Assembly: GCA_018828145.1 (NCBI GenBank)
Contig: JAHJWO010000046.1
Span: 144,264-208,263, forward strand
DNA from: Alphaproteobacteria bacterium
GTDB lineage: Bacteria; Pseudomonadota; Alphaproteobacteria; Rhizobiales; Devosiaceae
Length of the DNA: 64,000 bases
Reading direction: 5' to 3'
Every line of letters begins with the position of its first letter. Position 1 is the stretch's first letter. The notes below the pieces were generated by a model. That model had not been told where the DNA came from, did not search any database, and saw nothing but the letters and a program-made list of their open reading frames with translations. The translations under genes were made by a program, and so were the position numbers. This document shows positions 20,258 through 29,269 of this stretch, piece by piece.

Positions 20258-20737
20258 ATGGACAAGCGCCTGCTTGATGAAGACGAAGTGATGCAGATCT
20301 GCTTCGTCACCGACGATGTGGTGAAATCCGCGCAATGGTTCGCGGACCTCACCGGCAAGCCCCTGCCCAAGGAAGGGCGTGCAGCCGAGCCGGCAGAGGC
20401 TCAGGCCATCTACATGGGCCAGCCGGCCGATGTCGGCTGCCGCATCATGATGTTCAAGTTCGGCAATATCGATGTGGAGTTCCTGCAGCCGGGCCCGGAA
20501 AAGAGCGCCTGGCGCGACCTGCTGGAGCAAAAGGGCCCTGGCTGCCACCACATCGCCTTCCGCACCCGCAACCTGACCAAGCGCGACGCGTATCTTGAAT
20601 CCAAGGGCCACAGACTTTTGCAGCGCGGCGAATTCGACGGCAGCCATGGGCGCTACGCCTATTACGACACGGTCAAGGAGCTGGGCGTGATGATCGAGCT
20701 GCTCGAGTTCGACAAGGACAAGGAAGCCCAGCCCTAG
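20258..20737 (+). CDS. VOC (glyoxalase/dioxygenase fold) family protein
   Basis: The 159-residue VOC protein has first half MQICFVTDDVVKSAQWFADLTGK and second half GCHHIAFRTRNL, with the C-terminal metal-ligand region MIELLEF. Its length and motifs resemble methylmalonyl-CoA epimerase-like VOC proteins more than glyoxalase I. It is clearly different from the VOC protein at 14386, so the locus has two distinct members. The ribosome site before 20258 is weak. It probably acts on an intermediate of the imported sugar. Confidence 0.8.
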   Translation: MDKRLLDEDEVMQICFVTDDVVKSAQWFADLTGKPLPKEGRAAEPAEAQAIYMGQPADVGCRIMMFKFGNIDVEFLQPGPEKSAWRDLLEQKGPGCHHIAFRTRNLTKRDAYLESKGHRLLQRGEFDGSHGRYAYYDTVKELGVMIELLEFDKDKEAQP

Positions 20738-20796
20738 CGCCCCATGCGCCTCCGCCCGTCGGGGCGGCAGGCGCGCGCCAACCATCTGAAGGCACC

Positions 20797-21555
20797 ATGT
20801 CCTATCCCATCGCCTACCAGCTCTATTCCTCGCGCAATTTTCCACCACTGGCAGGCCAATTGCCCCTGCTCAAGGCCATGGGCTATGACGCAATCGAGCC
20901 GTGGCTGCCGGCCTACGAGGCTGATCCAAGACTGTTCCGCCGCCAGCTCGATGACGCGGGCCTGGCCTGCTACGGCTTTCACATGCCGCTGGCCGGGCTG
21001 GTGCAGGAGCCGAACCGCTTCATCGACATTGCGCTGACGCTGGGCGCCACGGTGATGATACCGCCCTATGTCACGGCGGAGGAGCGCCGCAATACATCCG
21101 ACTACTGGCGAGGTCTGGGACACAAGCTGGGGCAAGGCGCGGACCTGGCAGCCCCCCACGGCCTCAAGGTCGCCTGGCACAACCACGATTTCGAATATGT
21201 TCGGCTGCCCGATGGCACCCGGCCCATCGACCATATCTTCGAGGGAGGCGGGCCCGATGTCTGGTTCGAAATCGACTGCGGCTGGATCACCCGTGCCGGT
21301 GCCGACCCGGCCGCCGAACTGAAGCGCTACGCCGACCGCATCATCGCCATCCAGACCAAGGACACCGCGCCCCAGGGTACGCTGGCCGATGATGGCTGGA
21401 CCGCGACGGGCGACGGCATCATCGACTGGTCCGCCCTGGTGCCGCTGTTCCGCCAGACCAGAGCCGATCACATCGTCACCGAACATGACAATCCCAGCGA
21501 CTGGCAGCGTTTCGCACGGCGTTCCATCGACCATATCAGGGCCTTGGGGGTCTAG
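20797..21555 (+). CDS. Sugar-phosphate isomerase/epimerase-like TIM-barrel protein
   Basis: The 252-residue protein of the xylose-isomerase-like TIM-barrel superfamily begins IAYQLYSSRNF. It has ligand-type motifs YGFHMP, WHNHDFE, WFEIDCGW, IQTKD and VTEHDNP, a complete set of the Glu/Asp/His positions expected for a divalent-metal sugar isomerase. It is the second such enzyme in the block (the other is at 11290). It is three bases before the UPF0303 gene. Confidence 0.85.
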   Translation: MSYPIAYQLYSSRNFPPLAGQLPLLKAMGYDAIEPWLPAYEADPRLFRRQLDDAGLACYGFHMPLAGLVQEPNRFIDIALTLGATVMIPPYVTAEERRNTSDYWRGLGHKLGQGADLAAPHGLKVAWHNHDFEYVRLPDGTRPIDHIFEGGGPDVWFEIDCGWITRAGADPAAELKRYADRIIAIQTKDTAPQGTLADDGWTATGDGIIDWSALVPLFRQTRADHIVTEHDNPSDWQRFARRSIDHIRALGV

Positions 21556-21557
21556 CC

Positions 21558-22040
21558 ATGACACCACCAAGCCTGGCTGATCTCGACAATGAGCAGAGCC
21601 AGCTCGAACTCCCGAGCTTCGACTATGCGACGGCGTGGACCCTGGGGCTCAGGATGCAGCTTGAGGCGAGCGCGCGGTCTTTGCCGGTCGCGATAGAAGT
21701 CAGCCACGGCAATACTGTGGTGTTTTTCGCCCTTCTGCCGGGAGCCACGCCCGACAATCCGGACTGGACGCGGCGAAAGCGGGCTGTCGCTTTGCGCTAC
21801 CACAAGAGTTCGCTCTACATGCGTTTGCTGTGCGAGCAGCATGGCTGGGACTTCCATGATCGTTTTCGCCTGCCGCAGGTCGATTTTGCGGCCAGCGGCG
21901 GCGGCGTGCCCATCGTGGTGCGGGGTGTCGGCGTGGTGGGCGCCGCTGCGGTGAGTGGCCTGCCCGATGTGGAAGACCACGGTCTGGTGGCCAGCGCCAT
22001 TGCCGGTCACCTGTTGCCGGACCCCAGGGAGGGACAGTGA
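21558..22040 (+). CDS. UPF0303 / HbpS-like (DUF336) family protein
   Basis: The 160-residue protein matches the layout of the UPF0303 branch of the HbpS/GlcG-like fold (RKRAVALRYHKSSL in the centre, glycine-rich GGGVPIVVRGVGVVGAAAVSGL near the end). Some homologues are called heme-degrading, but the biochemical role of this branch is not settled. It is coupled to the following cupin gene by a one-base TGATG overlap, so the two proteins probably work together. Confidence 0.82.
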   Translation: MTPPSLADLDNEQSQLELPSFDYATAWTLGLRMQLEASARSLPVAIEVSHGNTVVFFALLPGATPDNPDWTRRKRAVALRYHKSSLYMRLLCEQHGWDFHDRFRLPQVDFAASGGGVPIVVRGVGVVGAAAVSGLPDVEDHGLVASAIAGHLLPDPREGQ

Positions 22041-22609
22041 TGAGTACCAGCGAAACCGAGCAATTCTGGTCCAAACCGAACGGCATGATCCCGAACAGCC
22101 GCTACCCACTCCTGGTCCACCGCTCAGCCGTGCCGGGCGGCGGCGAGGACCTGGTGGTCGCGCGGTTCAGGGAAAATGTCTGGTTGAACAACTGGCACTA
22201 TCCTGGCGTCTATACCTACCGCCATTTCCACTCCACCACGCATGAATGCCTGGGCGTTGCGCGCGGCTGGATGCAGGTGGAAATATTCGGTGAAGGCGGC
22301 CCCATCTTGCGGGTCAGCGCCGGCGACGTCATCGTGATGCCGGCCGGTGTCTCACATATGATGGTTGGGCACTCCGAGGACGTCAGCATGGCGGGCGGAT
22401 ATGCTGACGGTCGCGACTGGGATAACATGCGTCATGACCACCTGACCGAAGATCTGCGCCGCGATGCTGCCAAACGCATCATGATGCTCCCCATCCCTGG
22501 ACGTGACCCGGCAACGGGAGCTCCCATGCAGCACTGGATCGACGCACCATCTTCGGTTGACGCCGGTCTGAATGACTTCCGCGATGGCCTGGAAGTCAGT
22601 GACAGCTAG
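22040..22609 (+). CDS. YjlB-like cupin protein
   Basis: The 189-residue cupin has NWHYPGVYTYRHFHSTTHECLGVARG, where the His residues and Glu form a metal site, and a second cupin motif GDVIVMPAGVSHMM. It resembles the B. subtilis YjlB family. Cupins of this type often act as sugar isomerases or binding proteins. The start ATG overlaps the upstream TGA by one base with GGGAGGGA before it. It is the last gene of the rightward arm; the convergent CitE gene ends 51 bases away. Confidence 0.82.
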   Translation: MSTSETEQFWSKPNGMIPNSRYPLLVHRSAVPGGGEDLVVARFRENVWLNNWHYPGVYTYRHFHSTTHECLGVARGWMQVEIFGEGGPILRVSAGDVIVMPAGVSHMMVGHSEDVSMAGGYADGRDWDNMRHDHLTEDLRRDAAKRIMMLPIPGRDPATGAPMQHWIDAPSSVDAGLNDFRDGLEVSDS

Positions 22610-22660
22610 GCAAACGTGGAAACCACGATGCGGGACCCGGCTCGGGCGTAGTGGCCCAGA

Positions 22661-23497
22661 CTATCGCCGGGGCAAGGTCCGGTCTGGGGACATGATTGCC
22701 TGGGCTCGGGCGATAATTGGAGCGTCGATCATCTTGCCGTCCAATTGAAAGGCCCCGTCGCCGGCAGCGGCACGTTCCAACACGCGCTTGGCCCAGGCCT
22801 GCTCCTCCGCGCTTGGCGCAAAGGCGGCGTTGAGCAGCGGCACAACGGCTGGATGAACGCAGGTGGCCCCGTCGAAGCCATGCGCCCTTGCCTCGCGGGC
22901 AGCCGCGGTGATGCCGGCCAAGTCGGAGTAGTCAGCCACGCTGCGCAGCAGGCCAAACGAGAGCAGCCCCGCGGCCTTTGCCGCGTAGTGCACCAGCAGC
23001 TTGGGCAGGTGCAGCACGTCCGGAGTTGGCTGGGCACCGAGCGCCAGCGCCAGGTCTTCGCCACCCAGAGAGAGCGCGACAAGGCGCGGTGCCTTCGCTA
23101 TTTCACTGGCGCTGAGCACGGCTGCCGGGTCCTCGATCAAGGCGACAAAGCCCATTGGCGCCCTGCCCGCCTGTGTCTCCACACCTTCCAGCACTGACGC
23201 CAGTGTGCCGAGCTCTTCTGCGCTCCGGACTTTGGGCACATAGAGCGCGTCGGCGCCGGCGCGGCAGGCAGCAAGCGCATCGTCGTGCTGCCGATCGCCG
23301 CTATTGACGCGGACCATCACTGTCGCGCCGCCCCGGCGCACCATGGTCACCGCTTCGGCAAGGCCCAGGCGCGCCTGATCTTTGGCGTCTTCGGGTACCG
23401 AGTCCTCGAGATCAAGGATAATGGCGTCCGCCCCGCGCTCATGCGCCTTGGCAAGGAAACGTTCGGAATGCGCGGGAACGTAGAGGAGAGAGCGCAT
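22661..23497 (-). CDS. CitE/HpcH-HpaI family CoA-ester lyase
   Basis: The 278-residue TIM-barrel protein starts [18 protein letters not shown] and has DLEDSVP, VRVNSGDRQHDDAL, ALIEDP and LSLGGEDLALALG, the Arg, Glu and Asp positions that bind CoA ester and Mg2+ in malyl-CoA, citramalyl-CoA and citryl-CoA lyases. It lacks any sign of the citrate-lyase alpha and gamma partners, so a stand-alone beta-hydroxyacyl-CoA lyase or thioesterase is more likely. The ATG overlaps the CoA-transferase stop by one base. Together they would activate a hydroxy-acid with CoA and split it. Confidence 0.85.
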   Translation of the reverse strand: MRSLLYVPAHSERFLAKAHERGADAIILDLEDSVPEDAKDQARLGLAEAVTMVRRGGATVMVRVNSGDRQHDDALAACRAGADALYVPKVRSAEELGTLASVLEGVETQAGRAPMGFVALIEDPAAVLSASEIAKAPRLVALSLGGEDLALALGAQPTPDVLHLPKLLVHYAAKAAGLLSFGLLRSVADYSDLAGITAAAREARAHGFDGATCVHPAVVPLLNAAFAPSAEEQAWAKRVLERAAAGDGAFQLDGKMIDAPIIARAQAIMSPDRTLPRR

Positions 23498-24699
23498 CAA
23501 GTGGCCCCGATCCTGATGGACTGGGGATCGATCCCGGCTGCCAGCAGCACTTCGTCATTGTGCTGGCCAAGTTCGGGCGCCGGCAGCCGCCATGCTCCGG
23601 GCGTGGCGGAAAGGCGCGGCACGATATCGTGCATCGGCAGGGTACCGAAGGTCTCGTCTTCGACATCGACGATGATCTGGCGCGCCTCGAAATGTGGATC
23701 GGCCATGGCGTCGGCAATGTTGAAGATCGGGCCCACCGTTGCGCCGGATTTGCGCATGGTTTCCAGAGCTTCTGCGCTGTCGTGGCGGGCAAACCAGGCA
23801 CCCACCGCCTCGTCGACCAGCGCGCGGTGCTTCACCCGGTCGGAATTGGTGGCAAAGCGCGGGTCCTCATTCATGTCCGAACGTCCGATGACCTCGAAGA
23901 TACGGCGCGCCACGGCCGGGGTCGAGCCGGACAGTGCCAGGAACTTGCCATCGGCGCACTTGTAGACATTGCGCGGCGAGGCGGTATTGGAAGCGCTGCC
24001 GACGCGCTGTTTGACCTTTCCGGTGATCGCGTGGATTGATGCTTCCGGTCCCAACACCGAAAACATCGGCTCAAGCAGCGACAAGTCGATCACCTGCCCG
24101 CGTGCCCTGCCCGTCTGGCGCGCGAACAGCGCCATCATCGTGGCCGAGGCGCCATAGATGCCCGCAATCATGTCGGCAAGCGCCAAGGGCGGCAGCACCG
24201 GCTCGCGATCTGGAAACCCAGTGCGATCGGCAAAGCCGCTCATCGCCTCGACAATGGTGCCAAACCCCGGAAACTGTGCATAGGGGCCGGTCTGCCCGAA
24301 GCCGGATATTCGCACCACGATCAGGTCCGGATTGCGTTCGAGCAACCTTTCGGGCGCCAGCCCCATCGCCTCCAGCGTCCCGGGCCGGTAGTTCTCGATG
24401 AACACATCAGCCGTCTCGATCAGCGCCCACAGCGCCGCCATTGCCGGCGCCTGCCGCAGGTTCAACACCACCGAGCGCTTGTTCCGGCCATAGGTTTTCC
24501 AGAACAGGGAATGCCCGTCATCCTTCCAGTCGCGCAACGGATCGCCCTCGGGCGGCTCGATCTTGATCACATCGGCGCCGAAATCGGCCAGTTGCAGGCT
24601 CAGCATGTTGCCCGCCATGAGGCGCGAAAGATCGAGCACCCGGATGCCCTCGAGCGGCCCGGTCTCGGCAGGGTCGAAGGACTTGCGGGCGTGGTTCAT
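23497..24699 (-). CDS. Class III (CaiB/BaiF-type) CoA-transferase
   Basis: The 400-residue enzyme shows the family N terminus ([36 protein letters not shown]), the IENYRPG motif and the catalytic Asp176 in LALADMIAG. Class III transferases move CoA between carboxylic acids. It is coupled on both sides: ATGA overlap with the ATPase gene and TGATG with the CitE gene. It should activate a carboxylic acid released from the imported compound, with the CitE product acting next. The acid cannot be named from sequence. Confidence 0.88.
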   Translation of the reverse strand: MNHARKSFDPAETGPLEGIRVLDLSRLMAGNMLSLQLADFGADVIKIEPPEGDPLRDWKDDGHSLFWKTYGRNKRSVVLNLRQAPAMAALWALIETADVFIENYRPGTLEAMGLAPERLLERNPDLIVVRISGFGQTGPYAQFPGFGTIVEAMSGFADRTGFPDREPVLPPLALADMIAGIYGASATMMALFARQTGRARGQVIDLSLLEPMFSVLGPEASIHAITGKVKQRVGSASNTASPRNVYKCADGKFLALSGSTPAVARRIFEVIGRSDMNEDPRFATNSDRVKHRALVDEAVGAWFARHDSAEALETMRKSGATVGPIFNIADAMADPHFEARQIIVDVEDETFGTLPMHDIVPRLSATPGAWRLPAPELGQHNDEVLLAAGIDPQSIRIGAT

Positions 24700-25754
24700 C
24701 GCAGGCGCAGCCCGGTTGCCTTGTCGAACACGAAGAGCTTGGCTGGATCGATCACCAGATGGATGGTGTCATCCGGGCGCAACGGCGCATGATCGCGCAC
24801 GACCACGGAAATATCCTCTTCTCCAATCCGGGCCAGGACCTCCTGCGCATCGCCAGTCGGCTCCACCACCAGCACCCTGGACGGCACGCCGACCTCGCCC
24901 AGCGTGATGTGCTGCGGCCGCACGCCATAGACGATCTCGGTGCCCGCCGGGATATCCAGGGTGGCCCCCAGCGGCAGGGTCTGCCCGCCTTTCACCTGCA
25001 CATCGGTGCCTCCTTGATAGCGCGCGTCGAACAGGTTCATCTCGGGTGAACCTATGAAGCTGGCGACAAAGAGGTTGGCCGGGTTGTTGTAGAGCTCGAG
25101 CGGGGCGCCAGCCTGCTCGATGCGGCCGCCACTGAGCACGACGATCTTGTCGGCCATGGTCATGGCCTCGGTCTGGTCATGCGTCACGTAGATCATGGTC
25201 TTGCCCAGTCGCTGGTGCAGCCGCTTGATCTCGCCGCGCATCTTGACCCGCAGCTTGGCGTCCAGGTTGCTCAGCGGCTCGTCGAACAGGAAGGCCCGAG
25301 GGTTGCGCACGATCGCGCGCCCCATGGCGACGCGCTGGCGCTGGCCGCCCGAAAGTTCGCGGGGCAGCCGGTCGAGCAGGTCTTCAAGCCCCAGGATATC
25401 CGCCGCCTCGCCGACGCGTCGCTTGATCTCGGCCTTGGGGGTGCCCGCCAGACGCAGCGAGAAGCTCATATTGTCGGCCACCTTCATCTGCGGATAGAGC
25501 GCATAGCTCTGGAACACCATGGCGATGTCCCGCTCCTTGGCCGGCATGTTGTTGACCACCTTGCCGCCGATTGTGATCTGGCCTGAGGTGATGTCCTCGA
25601 GACCGGCAATCATGCGCAGGAGGGTCGACTTGCCACAGCCCGAGGGGCCGACCAGCACAACGAATTCTCCATCTCCCATCTGCAGCGAGATGTCGTTGAG
25701 CACGGTCACCGCACCATAGCGCTTGCCGACATGGGCGAGTTCGATTTCCGACAT
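24696..25754 (-). CDS. Sugar ABC transporter ATPase, UgpC type
   Basis: The 352-residue ATPase has Walker [10 protein letters not shown], signature [15 protein letters not shown], Walker [14 protein letters not shown]-loop THDQ and a TOBE domain (about 240-352). It is the only ATPase gene in block 3, placed four genes downstream of the permeases, and must serve them. It lies 18 bases after the ADP-ribosylglycohydrolase-family gene and overlaps the CoA-transferase gene by four bases. Confidence 0.92.
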   Translation of the reverse strand: MSEIELAHVGKRYGAVTVLNDISLQMGDGEFVVLVGPSGCGKSTLLRMIAGLEDITSGQITIGGKVVNNMPAKERDIAMVFQSYALYPQMKVADNMSFSLRLAGTPKAEIKRRVGEAADILGLEDLLDRLPRELSGGQRQRVAMGRAIVRNPRAFLFDEPLSNLDAKLRVKMRGEIKRLHQRLGKTMIYVTHDQTEAMTMADKIVVLSGGRIEQAGAPLELYNNPANLFVASFIGSPEMNLFDARYQGGTDVQVKGGQTLPLGATLDIPAGTEIVYGVRPQHITLGEVGVPSRVLVVEPTGDAQEVLARIGEEDISVVVRDHAPLRPDDTIHLVIDPAKLFVFDKATGLRLR

Positions 25755-25772
25755 GCTGGTCTCCTTGGTGGC

Positions 25773-27872
25773 CTAAACCGTTTCGACGATCTCGATACGC
25801 CCCACGCTCATGCGCCCCGCGGCGGCCAGGCGAATGCCGGCCATGCCATGGGCATAGCTGGCATCGGTGGTGTTCAACAGGGGCACGCCGTCGACGGCCA
25901 GGCTGAGAGCATCGCCCGTGACGCTGAATGCGAGCTGGTAGCTCTTGCCCGTCTCCACCCTGAACGGCGCCCGCGCCAGTACCGTGCTGCCGAAATCCTC
26001 CCTGAGGATCACGACCTCGTCGCCCTCAAAGCCCGCCGCATAGAACCGCCCGGTGCCCTGCACCCGCGCCGTCACCAATTGCGACGCCCCCGCCAGCCGC
26101 CGCATATCGGCCTTCACCACCACGTTTCGCGCATAGTAATGGCCGGTCCACATGTCGGCATCGCCCGCCGTATGTCCGTGGATGCGGCTATCCTGTTTCG
26201 TCCAGTGCCCGCGATTGTAGGTGAACCGCGTGATCGCGCCCCATTCCTGCGTCTCGGTCTTGGGCTCGATCACCGTATGACCGGCGCCCTTGACCCTGAA
26301 GTCCGCCAGGAACAGCCGCCCGAGAAACTTCAGCCGCCCGAAATACTCGATGGAGATGCCGACCTCGTCGATCGCTTCATCGCCCGCCGGCACGACGAAG
26401 CTGTAATCCTGCCATCCCGCCGCCGAGGGCACATCCCACGCCCCGGTCTCCTCGATGGCCCCGCTCATGGTCCGCCGCACATAGGGCGCGACGCGCAGGT
26501 TGCCGTCGCCGTTCCAGGGGTCGAGCCACAGCTTGAAGCTCACGGTCTGCCCACCATCCACCACCGGGGTGAACATGGGCCGGTAGCGTTCGTCGTCAAA
26601 ATCGCTGCGGCGGTAGAACGGCTTCCAGAACACCCGTCCGCCCTGCCCGCGCTCCAGCCGGTCGAGCTGGATTTCCAGCGACCCGCGCGAGCCCTCGACA
26701 TGGCGCTCGGCGGAGTGGCGCAGTGAAATCTGGTTGAAGCCCTCGGTACGGAAACCATGGGTGGAACCCGGCAGGTCAAAATCGAACCGCAGCCCGCGCC
26801 GGGTAAAATCCTCCAGCCAGAGCTGTGGCACGTCACGCCCCGCCAGTTGCAGCGCCAGCACCGTCAGTTCGCGGGCAAAGCTGGGAATGTCGACAATGTT
26901 GATCGACCCCACGATGCCCGAGGCCACGAGGAAATCGTTGATCGGCTTGCGATACTTGTCCCAGCCTTCATGCAGGCCCTGGAACGTCGCGACGATGGCC
27001 GCAGCGTTGCCCGCGTTGCAGTCGGTGTCCCAGCCCGCCATGGTGGCGATTTCTGCCGTCCTTGGCAGGTCGCCCTTGCCATAAAGGATAGCCATGATGG
27101 TCACCCCTGCATTGGGGATGATGTGGCAGACGCCCGGATAGCGGTCATAGCCCCACTCCGCTTCCAGCATGTCGCGGCAGGCGCGCCAGTCGTCCGGGTT
27201 GGCCGTGTAGAAATCGATCACCGCGCGGCAGACCCTGGCATAGGTCGAGGCTGCGTCGATGGTGCCCATCGCCGTCTTGATGATCTCGTCTATGCTCTTG
27301 GCTTCAAACGCGGCGGCAATCGCCGCGGCGCAGAAGCGCGCGCCGTTGAGGCCATCACCATCGTGGGCGACGCTGGCGGCCATGGCCGACATGTCCGCGG
27401 CCCGCTGCGGATTGCCCGGGTTCACCCAGCCCCAGCTGTCGATGAAGATCTGCCCGCCGATCTGCTCGGCCACGGTGGTGCCGTTCTGGGCGATCGAGCC
27501 GGACTGCGGTGCCGGTATGCCGGCGCGCAGGTTGCGATAGGCGGTGTGCTCGGTCGAGACGCCGAAGCCGCCCCACCAATACATGCCATGCTCTTCGGCG
27601 GCGTAGTTGAGCCAGGTCCTGCCCACGTCCTCGGCGGTTGCATCCAGCCCGTAGTCGCGCAGCGCGCGGATGAAGTAGACCGGCCCGTTGGTGTCGTCGT
27701 CAGCGGCAAAGTTCTTGAAATCGCGCAGGTACTGCGTCACCTCGCCATAGGTCTTCTGGATGCGCTCATAGTTCCAGATGGTCGGCTCGACGGGAGCGCC
27801 CAGGCGCACGCCGATCGCCTTGCCGATAAAGCCGGCATAGATCTTTTCGAGGATTTGGATTTCGGAGAGCAT
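25773..27872 (-). CDS. ADP-ribosylglycohydrolase-family protein with C-terminal beta-sandwich extension
   Basis: In this 699-residue protein the N-terminal half (about 1-350) is an ADP-ribosylglycohydrolase fold with both metal-binding motifs, Asp58-Asp59-Asp60-Thr61 (DDDT) and Asp282-Thr283-Asp284 in GWDTDCNAG. The C-terminal half (about 360-699) is rich in predicted beta strands and ends in a concanavalin-like repeat region (YQLAFSVTGDALSLAVDGVPLL), consistent with carbohydrate-recognition or accessory domains. Family members cleave N- or O-glycosidic bonds to ribose using Mg2+. There is no signal peptide, so it acts in the cytoplasm. Location within a sugar-import operon argues for catabolism of an imported glycoside rather than protein de-ADP-ribosylation. 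Confidence 0.85.
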   Translation of the reverse strand: MLSEIQILEKIYAGFIGKAIGVRLGAPVEPTIWNYERIQKTYGEVTQYLRDFKNFAADDDTNGPVYFIRALRDYGLDATAEDVGRTWLNYAAEEHGMYWWGGFGVSTEHTAYRNLRAGIPAPQSGSIAQNGTTVAEQIGGQIFIDSWGWVNPGNPQRAADMSAMAASVAHDGDGLNGARFCAAAIAAAFEAKSIDEIIKTAMGTIDAASTYARVCRAVIDFYTANPDDWRACRDMLEAEWGYDRYPGVCHIIPNAGVTIMAILYGKGDLPRTAEIATMAGWDTDCNAGNAAAIVATFQGLHEGWDKYRKPINDFLVASGIVGSINIVDIPSFARELTVLALQLAGRDVPQLWLEDFTRRGLRFDFDLPGSTHGFRTEGFNQISLRHSAERHVEGSRGSLEIQLDRLERGQGGRVFWKPFYRRSDFDDERYRPMFTPVVDGGQTVSFKLWLDPWNGDGNLRVAPYVRRTMSGAIEETGAWDVPSAAGWQDYSFVVPAGDEAIDEVGISIEYFGRLKFLGRLFLADFRVKGAGHTVIEPKTETQEWGAITRFTYNRGHWTKQDSRIHGHTAGDADMWTGHYYARNVVVKADMRRLAGASQLVTARVQGTGRFYAAGFEGDEVVILREDFGSTVLARAPFRVETGKSYQLAFSVTGDALSLAVDGVPLLNTTDASYAHGMAGIRLAAAGRMSVGRIEIVETV

Positions 27873-27897
27873 AGTCCGTCTTTCTCGGCAAAGGTGG

Positions 27898-29085
27898 TCA
27901 GGAAACCAGCGCCTGGGCTGGTACGATCAGGGCGGCGCGGGCGGCGTCGCGCTTGGTGGCAATCGCGCGGTCGGTCGCGAAGATGGCGGTTACCGTGCGC
28001 GTAAAGGCATCGGCGGAAGCCAGCAGATCGAGGCGGTTGGCAGCGTCGATCTGGGCGCGATCAGCGGCATCGATGACACTCTCGCCATGCAGCGCCCCCA
28101 GGATTGCGCCAGCCATCACCCCGATGGAATCGGTGTCCCGGCCCGAATTGATGCCGTCCTCGATGGAACGCCGGAAATTCCCGTCATTGAGCAAGCAGAA
28201 GCCCAGCGCGAGAGGCAGTTCTTCGATGGCCTGCAAGCGGCTCGGGCGATAGGCATCGGTGGGTCGCCCGACCTTTTCGGGCATGTGATTGACGTCGTCG
28301 CCCATCACAGAATAGCGGGCGATCACGCTGTGGAAGGCGTCGCAGGCGCCGGCATGGTCGGTGCCGCTGGCGCGCAGGGCACGCGCCGTTTCGGCTATGG
28401 CTATGATGGCCGTGCGCGTACCGTCCTTGGCGAGCCCGATGACGGTGTCGACGATGGCGTCGATCGTTGCGCCAGGCACGAAGGCCGCGGCAACGGCTGC
28501 GGCCATTACGCCGGCGGCCTCGAGGCCATAGCTCTCCTGATGGCCGGCGGCAAAGGCGATGGCCTCGTCATAGGCCGCCTTCGGATCGGCGGCGTTCACT
28601 ACGCCGACCGGAGCGATATACATCGCAGCCCCGCAGTTGACCATGTTGCCGATACCGCCCTGGCGGGGGTCGCAACTGGAAAGCTGGTGGCGCTGGAAAA
28701 TCCATTTTTCGGGGTAGAACAGGCGGTCGATCAGCATCGCTTCGCGTTGCAGCTCGGGTACCCACCGCTTGATCCAGGCGATCTGGCGCACCATGCCGTC
28801 GGCCATGTCCCAGGCGTCAAGATGCCGGCGCGTATCGGCATATATGTCCATCATCGCCAGCGTCATCAGCGTGTCGTCGGTGACGATGCCGTCGCCCCGT
28901 ACGCGGTGGTTTCGCTGCTCGGGCGGCAGGTCCATCTTGTGCCAGCGCGTCATCACGGAGGTCACCCGACCGTAGCGCTCGCGGATCTGGGCGGCGGAGA
29001 GCTTTTCCACCGGCGCACCGAGCGCATCGCCCAATGCAATGCCATGCAGCATGCCGCGAATGCGAGATTGGAGGGATTGGGTCAT
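27898..29085 (-). CDS. ADP-ribosylglycohydrolase-family protein
   Basis: The 395-residue protein has the family start RGMLHGIALGDALGAPVE, the first metal motif Thr69-Asp70-Asp71-Thr72 and the second motif Gly315-Arg-Asp317-Thr-Asp319-Ser (GRDTDSIG). The core occupies almost the full length, so it lacks the extra C-terminal domains of its 699-residue neighbour. The two are 25 bases apart and clearly diverged from each other. The DraG-type role in nitrogenase control is unlikely because no dra or nif genes are near. It probably hydrolyses an imported glycoside or riboside. Confidence 0.87.
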   Translation of the reverse strand: MTQSLQSRIRGMLHGIALGDALGAPVEKLSAAQIRERYGRVTSVMTRWHKMDLPPEQRNHRVRGDGIVTDDTLMTLAMMDIYADTRRHLDAWDMADGMVRQIAWIKRWVPELQREAMLIDRLFYPEKWIFQRHQLSSCDPRQGGIGNMVNCGAAMYIAPVGVVNAADPKAAYDEAIAFAAGHQESYGLEAAGVMAAAVAAAFVPGATIDAIVDTVIGLAKDGTRTAIIAIAETARALRASGTDHAGACDAFHSVIARYSVMGDDVNHMPEKVGRPTDAYRPSRLQAIEELPLALGFCLLNDGNFRRSIEDGINSGRDTDSIGVMAGAILGALHGESVIDAADRAQIDAANRLDLLASADAFTRTVTAIFATDRAIATKRDAARAALIVPAQALVS

Positions 29086-29138
29086 GACGCTTCGACTTTC
29101 ATTCCGGTTGTGCCATCGGGCCTATGGACGATGGTTCA

Positions 29139-29260
29139 GTCGATACCCTCCCCATTGCAGGGAGGGATCTGGGGGTTGGGGGTTCCGGCTTCTCCACCGT
29201 TGGGAGATCGTGGATGGTTCAGAACCCCCACCCACCCCCTCCCGAAGGAGGGGTTCTGGG
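29139..29260. repeat. GC-rich palindromic intergenic element (CCCTCCCC family)
   Basis: The 184-base gap between the binding-protein and hydrolase genes carries hairpin CCCTCCC/GGGAGGG (29146-29152 with 29160-29166), hairpin CCCCTCC/GGAGGGG (29236-29242 with 29247-29253) and an outer pair GGGGGTTC/GAACCCCC (29178-29185 with 29222-29229). The same plan recurs at 41979, 47034, 52993, 54768 and 60357. Confidence 0.75.
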
Positions 29261-29269
29261 CACTTGTTC

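Noticed and set aside
22661..23497. Citrate lyase beta subunit
   Set aside because: No alpha, gamma or accessory cit genes accompany it; pairing with a class III CoA-transferase fits a stand-alone CoA-ester lyase.
25773..29085. DraG-like control of nitrogenase or a toxin-antitoxin role for the ADP-ribosylglycohydrolases
   Set aside because: No nif, draT or ADP-ribosyltransferase gene is nearby, and the two genes are embedded in a sugar-import operon.
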